7,106 bases of DNA. Source: Selenomonas sp. (GTDB lineage: Bacteria > Bacillota > Negativicutes > Selenomonadales > Selenomonadaceae). The translations under genes and the position numbers were made by a program. The notes below the pieces were generated by a model, which saw only the letters and a list, made by a program, of their open reading frames with translations, did not search any database and had not been told where the DNA came from. Position 1 is the stretch's first letter, and every line of letters begins with the position of its first letter. The stretch lies in the NCBI GenBank assembly GCA_015265235.1, contig JABZYJ010000099.1, positions 1 to 7,106 on the forward strand, written 5' to 3'. Below, piece by piece: positions 1-7,106 of the stretch.

Positions 1-62
1 CTATGCGTCCGGTTTGTCTCCTTGACAGGACAAAAAATCTGCACCAATCCGACGGACTTCAT
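1..62 (-). CDS. Possible start of an unrecognised gene, cut by the left edge
   Basis: An ATG at 62-60 on the minus strand opens 20 codons that run off the window without a stop. The peptide begins MKSVGLVQIFCPVKE and continues to NRTH; I do not recognise it. It follows the lipoprotein gene's TAA (81-79) by 16 bases in the same direction. An AAGGA-like ribosome site lies just after that stop, about 12 bases ahead of the ATG, which is longer than ideal. It could be the next gene of the same operon or simply the non-coding trailer after the lipoprotein gene. No terminator hairpin is visible between the two, which slightly favours continued transcription. The call rests only on an open frame, spacing and orientation. 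Confidence 0.3.
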   Translation of the reverse strand, partial: MKSVGLVQIFCPVKETNRTH

Positions 63-78
63 TTTATCAGCGATTCCT

Positions 79-885
79 TTATTTCCGATGTTCTCTCACG
101 TACGCCTTTGCCGCCTTTAGCCGCACCTCAAAATACTCTGCCAGCCGCTCCTCTAGAAGTGCGACATCCCTCTCCCCCGACGCGTGCCCCGGATTCTCGT
201 AGAGCGTCCGCGCCCAGTCCTCTCCCGCCCGCAGATAGAACGTCATGATCGGCACCGCGCGCGCCTGCTCCTCCGTTCCCTCCGGCAAATAGTAGAATGT
301 TATCCTGCGCCCATGTGCCTCCGTGAGGAGCGTATCGTCACCCTGTGGGCGATAGAGCGCGTGCAGCGCACGGCACAGATCGACAGCATCCGCTCCGCGT
401 GCCTCATGGAGAAAGATAAAATCGCCCTGATCAAAAAGCGGCGCTCCCTCGTGCATCACATGATTCTCGCGCAGCGCTGCCGCCTCCGCGGGGGACGCCG
501 CCCTGAGAGGAACGTCAGCCGTGACAGCATTCACCGCGGGATAGAGATGGGCGAAATAGGCCTCTGCATACGCCGCAGCGGCATCTGTATCGCGGTAAAG
601 GAAGGGCTAGGGGAACTGTGCGCGCTGGATCTCCGCCACAGCATTAAAGCGGATCCCGTTCCCCGCATCATAGAGCGCATAACGATTCCTCTGAAACGGC
701 TTTTCCCGCAGCGTCTGCTCGCCCTCCGGCACGACCTGCGCCCCATAGGTATGAAATTTTCCATTCACCATCGCAGCGACCTCATCCGCCGTAGCGGGAT
801 CACTGTTTTCCGTGACGAAAAAATCACAGCCCGACAGCACGGAGCAGAACAGAGCGAGCACCGAAAGACAGAAACGCCGCTTCAT
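79..885 (-). pseudogene. Small secreted lipoprotein of unknown function, interrupted by an in-frame TAG
   Basis: The gene starts at ATG 885-883 behind GAGGTG, with ten bases between the upstream glycosyltransferase stop and this start. The first 20 residues form a lipoprotein signal: basic MKRRF, a hydrophobic stretch, then lipobox L-S-G-C with the lipidated Cys at residue 20 and Asp at +2. After 92 codons there is a TAG (609-607). The same frame then stays open for 175 codons to a TAA at 81-79, so the intact product would be about 268 residues. The part after the stop resumes as PFLYRDTDAAAAYAEAY and ends in a charged helix-like tail near EERLAEYFEVRLKAAKAY. It has no ribosome site of its own; its first possible start is a GTG at 534-532 without a Shine-Dalgarno. 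If the stop is real, only a 72-residue mature lipopeptide is made. The family is not recognised. The intact protein would be exported and anchored to a membrane, and its place after the glycosyltransferase suggests co-transcription. Confidence 0.72.
607..609 (-). other. In-frame amber codon inside the lipoprotein gene
   Basis: Read on the minus strand, the codons are CAG TTC CCC TAG CCC TTC CTT. Codon 93 is TAG and the next codon starts with C. The flanking frame is the same on both sides: the distance from 606 to 535 is exactly 24 codons and joins the downstream open frame. This excludes a frameshift as the cause. A single-base change from CAG, TCG, TTG, GAG, AAG, TGG or TAC/TAT would create it. 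No second stop or indel is visible in the 268-codon frame, which points to a very recent change, a sequencing error or tolerated readthrough. I see no hairpin of the selenocysteine type, and the codon is TAG rather than TGA. Confidence 0.85.
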
Positions 886-895
886 ATCACACCTC

Positions 896-2620
896 TCACG
901 TAGTGCCCGCCGCGCACACAAATCTTGCCCAGATCGATCGATACGCGTCCTCCACATCATGCACATAGCCGGCGGCATCCGTCAGCGGTGCGTGCCGCAG
1001 CATCGTACGCAGATTTCGCCGCAGTGCGCGCAGCGTATCGGGCGCAGCGGCAAGCCCCGCCGCGATCCGCACATAGTCCAGAGGCGTCTGCGCAACGAGC
1101 TCGGGAAGATGCGCATTCGTGAGGAGACTCACACCGAACCGTGCGCCGTGGCTCTCCCCTGCGAGCGTCACCACGGGTACACCCATCGAGAGCGCCTCAC
1201 AGGTCGTAATCCCGCCCGTATAGGGAAACGGATCGAGCGCGATATCCACATCCCCGTACTCCGCCAGATAGCCGCGGCTGAACCCGCGCATCTCGACACG
1301 CACGGCGGGAATCCCACAGCGCGCGAGACGCTCCGCGACCATCGCGCGCCCCTCCCCATGGTCAAAGATCTTGCTCTTGACGAGGAGACGCGCCCCCGGC
1401 ACCGCATCCAGCACCTGCCGCCAGAGGCACAGCACCTCATCCGTCACCTTATTGAAATTATTGAATGAGCCGAACGTCACGTATCCCCTCTGCTCCATCG
1501 GCGGCGGCATGACAGGGGGCAGATCATCGGGCAACGTATAGCAGAAATGACTGTGCGGCAGACGGATAATCTCCTCCGTCATCGCATCATCTCCCACCCC
1601 CGGCGGATCGACATACACATCCGAGAGCATATAGTCCACCGCAGACAGCCCCGTCGTATTAAAATAGCCGATCCCCGTCATCTGCACGGGCGCGGGACGG
1701 TGCGCGAGAACGGGCAAGGCGTTCCCCTGCGTATGCCCCGCGAGATCGACGAGAACATCCACCTCATCATGGCGGATGAGCGCCGCCGTCTCCGCCGCAG
1801 AGCAGCCGCGGACATTATGCCACACATCCACCGCGGTGCGCATCTCCGCCGAGAGCGCATCCTCCGCGCAGCGCGCGTAGCAATAGACGGCAAATTGCGT
1901 GCGGTCATACTGCGTGAGGAGCGGGCGCACGAGCCGTCCGACGGGATGCACACAGAGATCGGGCGAGATATAGCCGATGCGGATGCGCGCATGCCCACGC
2001 ATGGCGTCCGCCGCCCCCGCCTGCGGCAGGACATCGGCAAAGAGTGCATCGTAGCCGTACGCGAGCCCCGCATAGAGCGGGCGCAGATACGTCGGCAGAT
2101 AGTTCACGGCAAAGAGCGCGTTGCTGTACTCCACTGCCCGCTGGGCACGCCCCGTCTCCAGCTGTGCAGACGCGAGAAACGCCGCGACAGCCTCCTGTGC
2201 CTCCCCCGCCTCCGTCAGCGCCGCGCCGAGGAGACTGTACGCACTCGCGAGAAACACCGCATCGTGCGCACGGCCTTCCTCCTCCTCTGCCATCCGCCGT
2301 TTCAGCATCTCGATCAGCGCGCGCAGATGCGCGATCTCCGTCGCGAGCTTCCCCTCCGCGCGGTCGATATAGACCTCCTGCCGCGCCGCGCCCGCATGAT
2401 CGGGACACATGGTGCGGATGCGTGCGACCTCCGCCCGCGCCGCCTCGTATGCCCCCGTCTGCGTCAGCGCAGCGGCGAGAACATAGCGCATCTCCACATC
2501 CTCGGGCAGAACCGTCAGCAGCTCCTGCGCGACATCCGCCGCACGCGCATACTCCCGCCTCTCGTAGAGATCATTGGCACGCAGGAGAATCTCCTGCCGC
2601 AGCGCCTGCACATCGTCCAT
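896..2620 (-). CDS. TPR-containing O-GlcNAc-transferase-like (SPINDLY-type, GT41) protein glycosyltransferase
   Basis: The 574-residue product should transfer a sugar, typically from a UDP-sugar, to Ser/Thr of proteins; donor and target cannot be read from the sequence. Residues 5 to about 160 are helical and TPR-like, for example around ALTQTGAYEAARAEVARI (51-68) and LLGAALTEAGEAQEAVAAF (130-148). The catalytic half begins at RIGYISPDLCVHPVG (214-228), where His225 sits at the place of the conserved OGT histidine. It continues with DVLVDLAGHTQGNA (288-301), HRPAPVQMTGIGY (307-319), FGSFNNFNKVT (383-393) with Lys391 at the nucleotide-binding lysine position, and DVDIALDPFPYTGGITT (457-473), then GVPVVTLAGESHGAR (480-494). 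There is no signal peptide, so it should be cytosolic. Start ATG 2620-2618 has an AAAGG about nine bases upstream. It is the first gene of the left minus-strand cluster, with the lipoprotein gene ten bases behind it. HMW1C-type N-glucosyltransferases share the fold but usually lack TPRs, so OGT-like is preferred. Confidence 0.88.
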   Translation of the reverse strand: MDDVQALRQEILLRANDLYERREYARAADVAQELLTVLPEDVEMRYVLAAALTQTGAYEAARAEVARIRTMCPDHAGAARQEVYIDRAEGKLATEIAHLRALIEMLKRRMAEEEEGRAHDAVFLASAYSLLGAALTEAGEAQEAVAAFLASAQLETGRAQRAVEYSNALFAVNYLPTYLRPLYAGLAYGYDALFADVLPQAGAADAMRGHARIRIGYISPDLCVHPVGRLVRPLLTQYDRTQFAVYCYARCAEDALSAEMRTAVDVWHNVRGCSAAETAALIRHDEVDVLVDLAGHTQGNALPVLAHRPAPVQMTGIGYFNTTGLSAVDYMLSDVYVDPPGVGDDAMTEEIIRLPHSHFCYTLPDDLPPVMPPPMEQRGYVTFGSFNNFNKVTDEVLCLWRQVLDAVPGARLLVKSKIFDHGEGRAMVAERLARCGIPAVRVEMRGFSRGYLAEYGDVDIALDPFPYTGGITTCEALSMGVPVVTLAGESHGARFGVSLLTNAHLPELVAQTPLDYVRIAAGLAAAPDTLRALRRNLRTMLRHAPLTDAAGYVHDVEDAYRSIWARFVCAAGTT

Positions 2621-2750
2621 ACCATCCCGCCTTTCACAATATAACCTCTATTCGACGAGAGGAAGAAGAATCCCTTTTCTCCCCGCCCAGCAGAGAGCCC
2701 CTGCCTTTTGACAAAATATCGTGAGACCATGCTGTGCGCAGCCCCAAACA

Positions 2751-2779
2751 TGGACTTTTCCCCGCGAAAATGCTATACT
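2751..2779 (+). promoter_or_regulatory. Sigma70-type promoter of gyrA
   Basis: A -35 box TGGACT (2751-2756) and a -10 box TATACT (2774-2779) are separated by exactly 17 bases, with TGC directly ahead of the -10 box forming an extended -10. Transcription would begin near 2786, giving a leader of about 35 bases that contains the gyrA ribosome site. A perfect TTGACA at 2708-2713 lies further upstream but has no good -10 at the right distance. The proposed transcription start argues against any gyrA start codon upstream of about 2786. No convincing promoter was seen for the divergent glycosyltransferase gene; a TATATT at 2643-2638 on the minus strand is too close to its ribosome site. Confidence 0.7.
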
Positions 2780-2808
2780 TAGTGTGTATTTCTATGGAAC
2801 GAACACAA

Positions 2809-2820
2809 AGAGGTGACATA

Positions 2821-2823
<3 letters not shown>
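2809..2823 (+). promoter_or_regulatory. Ribosome binding site that sets a TTG start for gyrA
   Basis: AGAGGTG at 2809-2815 is a strong Shine-Dalgarno match and is followed after five bases by TTG at 2821-2823. The in-frame ATG at 2794 has no Shine-Dalgarno before it and would lie only about eight bases from the predicted transcription start. The more distant in-frame ATG at 2734 lies upstream of the promoter boxes. Confidence 0.8.
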
Positions 2824-5268
<2,445 letters not shown>

Positions 5269-5284
5269 GTAAAAACTACATATC

Positions 5285-5325
5285 AAAAAGCATCGCTTCT
5301 TTTCACAGAAAGCGATGCTTTTTTT
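5285..5325. terminator. Bidirectional intrinsic terminator between gyrA and dsdA
   Basis: The 14-base arm 5285-5298 (AAAAAGCATCGCTT) pairs perfectly with 5310-5323, leaving an 11-base loop. The GC-containing core is AAGCATCGCTT. A T run (5319-5325) follows on the plus strand, and the A run at 5285-5289 gives a T run on the minus strand. It lies 16 bases after the gyrA stop and 6 bases after the dsdA stop on the other strand, so it can end both convergent transcripts and limit read-through from either side. Confidence 0.93.
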
Positions 5326-5331
5326 GCAGAA

Positions 5332-6660
5332 TCACCGATATGTCCCTAAATATTCCTCCCAAACCTCCTCCGGCACGAGCCGCCCGCCCGTCGCCCATGC
5401 GATATGCGTCGCACGATGGAGGCGTTCCTCCGTCAGACCATGCGCTGCGCAGTAGTCACGTGCCGCAGGGCAGCGCAGGAGTCCGACGGGACCCGCGAAT
5501 GCCGCACAACTCGACGGCTCGATGCGGATCCCCTCACTCGCATCGAGATCGCGCAGATAGTCGTAGAGATGCGCCTCAGAGACCGTAAACACTCCTGCCA
5601 TGTGATTCGTCATCATGCGCGTCACGAGACTCGACGGACTCGCACAGGCAAGCCCGTCCGCATCCGTCCTTCCCGCCAGACCGATATCATGCACATTGGC
5701 ACGCTCAAATCGCTGCGTCGCGACCCCGAGAAGAACCGAGGGACACTGTGCCGGCTCCACGAAAAAACAATGCACATCATCATGGTAGAGCCGCCGCAGC
5801 CCATAGGACACACCGCCCGGGGCACCGCCGACCCCGGCGGGAATATAGACGATCAGCGGATGCTCACGGTCCACCGTGATCTCCTGCGCCCTCAGCTGCG
5901 CCGCGAGACGCTCGGCCGCGACAGCATAGCCGAGGAACAGATCAACGGACTTCTCATCATCGACAAAGTGACTCATGGGATCCGCATCCGAGGCACGTCG
6001 CCCCTCCGCCACCGCACGCGAGTAGTCATCCGCATACTCGATCACCTCCACGCCATGCACGCGCAGGAGATCCTTCTTCCACTGCTTCGCGTCGGCCGAC
6101 ATGTGTACGCGCACATGGAAACCGATCGCCGCACTCATAATGCCGATGGACATACCGAGATTGCCCGTCGAGCCGACCTGCACCGTATAGCGCGCAAAGA
6201 AATCCCACAGATCGGCAATCTTTGCATAGTCATCATCCCATGTCAGGAGACCCGCATCCATCGCCAGCCCTTCTGCATGCTTCAGCACCTCATAGATCCC
6301 GCCGCGCGCCTTCACCGAGCCCGCAATCGCGAGATGGCTGTCCATCTTCAGCAGGAGACGCCCCGGAATCTCTGCTCCGTATGCATCAGAAAGCCGCACC
6401 TGCATCGCAGGAACCGCGCGCAGCGGCGACTCGATGAGACCATCCGTCTCCGCCGTCTCCGGAAAAGCGCGTCGGATAAATGGAGCAAAGCGACGGAGCC
6501 GTGCCGCCGCATCCGCAATATCCTCATCCGAAACGACGAGCTGCGACAATCCATCCACCACATCAAAGGGCAAGAGACGCGGATTGACCCACACCGTCTC
6601 CTCGGCAGCACGAACAGCAGCAGGAACAACATCATCTGCGATAAAAGCATCTGTATTCAT
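5332..6660 (-). CDS. dsdA: D-serine ammonia-lyase (D-serine dehydratase)
   Basis: This PLP enzyme converts D-serine to pyruvate and ammonia in the cytosol, for detoxification and as a carbon and nitrogen source. At 442 residues it has the same length as E. coli DsdA and matches it from end to end. The PLP Schiff-base lysine is Lys117 in DSHLAIAGSVKARGGIYEVL (107-126). The substrate/cofactor asparagine loop is GSTGNLGMSIGIMSA (163-177). HMSADAKQWKK (186-196) is a family signature. The glycine-rich phosphate loop is GVGGAPGG (276-283), where E. coli has GGGPGG, so Ala280 replaces a Gly. The end carries ATGGRLVPEE (423-432). Start ATG 6660-6658 has GGAG six bases upstream. The YhcH-family gene ends 45 bases before it in the same direction, suggesting one operon, although a possible promoter lies in that gap. 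No dsdC regulator or dsdX transporter is visible. Threonine deaminase-type relatives lack this length and these signatures. Confidence 0.95.
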   Translation of the reverse strand: MNTDAFIADDVVPAAVRAAEETVWVNPRLLPFDVVDGLSQLVVSDEDIADAAARLRRFAPFIRRAFPETAETDGLIESPLRAVPAMQVRLSDAYGAEIPGRLLLKMDSHLAIAGSVKARGGIYEVLKHAEGLAMDAGLLTWDDDYAKIADLWDFFARYTVQVGSTGNLGMSIGIMSAAIGFHVRVHMSADAKQWKKDLLRVHGVEVIEYADDYSRAVAEGRRASDADPMSHFVDDEKSVDLFLGYAVAAERLAAQLRAQEITVDREHPLIVYIPAGVGGAPGGVSYGLRRLYHDDVHCFFVEPAQCPSVLLGVATQRFERANVHDIGLAGRTDADGLACASPSSLVTRMMTNHMAGVFTVSEAHLYDYLRDLDASEGIRIEPSSCAAFAGPVGLLRCPAARDYCAAHGLTEERLHRATHIAWATGGRLVPEEVWEEYLGTYR

Positions 6661-6692
6661 ATCATTCTCCTACGATCAATGGAAGGAACAAC

Positions 6693-6722
6693 ATTCTAAT
6701 ATAAATCATGATCGACGTTCAA
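6693..6722 (-). promoter_or_regulatory. Possible internal promoter for dsdA
   Basis: On the minus strand, TTGAAC (6722-6717) and TAGAAT (6698-6693) are 18 bases apart, four and five matches to the -35 and -10 consensus. Transcription would begin near 6686, about 26 bases ahead of the dsdA start and upstream of its GGAG. The -35 box overlaps the end of the YhcH-family gene. The stretch is clearly more A/T-rich than its surroundings. An ATCATGAT palindrome (6705-6712) sits between the boxes but is too short to call an operator. Confidence 0.35.
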
Positions 6723-7106
6723 TACAGGACATACGCACCTTAAAAATCCCCTTTTTCAGCGGCGCAGAGCTGTCTGCCATGACGCCGCTGCGGTGCACGT
6801 CCGAGGGCAGGCAGACGAGGAAGTCACCGGGGTGCATGACAACACTGGCATCTACCTCCCCCGCTGCGGGGATAAAATCACGCGCAGGGTCATAGTCCCC
6901 CATCTCCATGCGCTCGATGGCACTGACATCAATGCGCTCCGTCCCCGCAGCGAGGACATGGACATCGGCATAAATGCGGTGCGCCTCCCAGATCTTCTCC
7001 GCGCGTATTCCCGTCGTATAGTGGGCGATATTGACGTAGAGATCATCGCCCTTGATCTCCTGCCGCCCCTCCGGGAACGACCCGAGATCATGCGTCCGCG
7101 CATAGG
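6706..7106 (-). CDS. YhcH/YjgK/YiaL (EbgC-like) family protein, N-terminus cut off
   Basis: The frame is open from the right edge to TGA at 6708-6706, giving 132 residues of a family usually about 150 long, so perhaps 15-25 N-terminal residues are missing. Family marks are EGRQEIKGDDLYVNIAHY near the start, then KIWEAHRIYADVHVLAAGTERI, in which the His-x-x-Tyr-x-Asp block corresponds to the family's HRxYxDxQ/H motif. Later come PGDFLVCLPSDVHRSGV, with the conserved P-x-D-x-H-R block, and the closing KKGIFKVRM strand. The family has a cupin-like beta fold that binds metal. Members include the E. coli sialic acid anomerase NanQ (YhcH), TabA and the beta subunit of evolved beta-galactosidase. 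A role in handling a sugar is therefore likely, but the substrate is not readable here. It is transcribed toward dsdA, 45 bases upstream of it. Confidence 0.85.
   Translation of the reverse strand, partial: YARTHDLGSFPEGRQEIKGDDLYVNIAHYTTGIRAEKIWEAHRIYADVHVLAAGTERIDVSAIERMEMGDYDPARDFIPAAGEVDASVVMHPGDFLVCLPSDVHRSGVMADSSAPLKKGIFKVRMSCIERRS

Noticed and set aside
79..534. The part after the amber codon as an independent 151-residue gene
   Set aside because: Its GTG start has no Shine-Dalgarno, and the frame continues upstream without a break into the lipoprotein's N-terminal half, so it is better read as the second half of one gene.
607..609. The TAG as a programmed recoding site for pyrrolysine or similar
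   Set aside because: There is no supporting stem-loop and no pyl gene in the window. A single mutation or sequencing error is simpler, so recoding is kept only as a testable alternative.
184..903. A 239-codon plus-strand open frame opposite the broken lipoprotein gene
   Set aside because: I considered it as the real gene since the minus-strand gene has a stop. However, the minus frame has a lipobox signal, a good ribosome site, operon spacing and coherent composition on both sides of the stop, while this one is Arg/Ile-rich with no start signals.
1547..2644. A 365-codon open frame on the plus strand opposite the glycosyltransferase, plus a 218-codon one at 812-1468
   Set aside because: Both are antisense to a clearly recognisable GT41 protein, and their products are Arg/His-rich without motifs.
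2708..2736. TTGACA at 2708-2713 as the -35 box of the gyrA promoter
   Set aside because: At 16-18 bases downstream there is only GCTGTG-like sequence, a poor -10 box. The boxes at 2751 and 2774 fit far better.
5299..5309. A riboswitch or small RNA in the gyrA-dsdA gap
   Set aside because: The gap is only 63 bases and is fully accounted for by the simple hairpin terminator.
5404..6699. A 431-codon open frame on the plus strand opposite dsdA
   Set aside because: The dsdA frame is certain. The antisense product is rich in Arg, His and Ile with no recognisable domain and no ribosome site.

Overview
The window looks like an ordinary chromosomal segment of a GC-rich, diderm Firmicute. A Selenomonas-like member of the Negativicutes is the best guess. 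This is inferred from the overall look of the GyrA, D-serine dehydratase and SPINDLY-type transferase proteins, the codon use, and a lipoprotein signal; no search was possible, so the taxonomy is tentative.

Layout. The left third (1-2620) is a tight minus-strand cluster, read from right to left. It begins with a TPR-containing, O-GlcNAc-transferase-like glycosyltransferase (2620 to 896). Ten bases later comes a small lipoprotein gene (885 to 79), which carries an in-frame TAG stop after codon 92. At the left edge there may be the start of another gene (62 to beyond 1). A divergent intergenic region (2621-2820) holds a good sigma70-type promoter for gyrA. The DNA gyrase A subunit gene occupies 2821-5268 on the plus strand, and I place its start at a TTG codon behind a strong Shine-Dalgarno. 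A bidirectional hairpin terminator (5285-5325) separates gyrA from the convergent minus-strand genes on the right: dsdA (D-serine ammonia-lyase, 6660 to 5332) and, upstream of it, a YhcH/EbgC-family cupin-like gene that runs off the right edge (7106 to 6706).

How the parts relate. gyrA is a stand-alone housekeeping unit with its own promoter and terminator; no gyrB, recF or dnaN is in view. The glycosyltransferase and lipoprotein genes are probably co-transcribed and could work on the cell surface, but nothing visible proves a shared substrate. The YhcH-family and dsdA genes are probably co-transcribed as a small catabolic unit for sugars or amino acids, with a possible extra promoter just ahead of dsdA.

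The most notable observation is the amber codon in the lipoprotein gene. The same reading frame continues open for 175 more codons with unchanged coding character, so the gene is either a very recently broken pseudogene, a polymorphic or phase-like stop, a readthrough site or a sequencing error. A second one is that the plus strand is C-rich over G throughout, including within gyrA, suggesting that gyrA may lie on the lagging strand here. I found no tRNA, rRNA, CRISPR array, insertion sequence, prophage or defence system, and no clear sign of an undescribed system.
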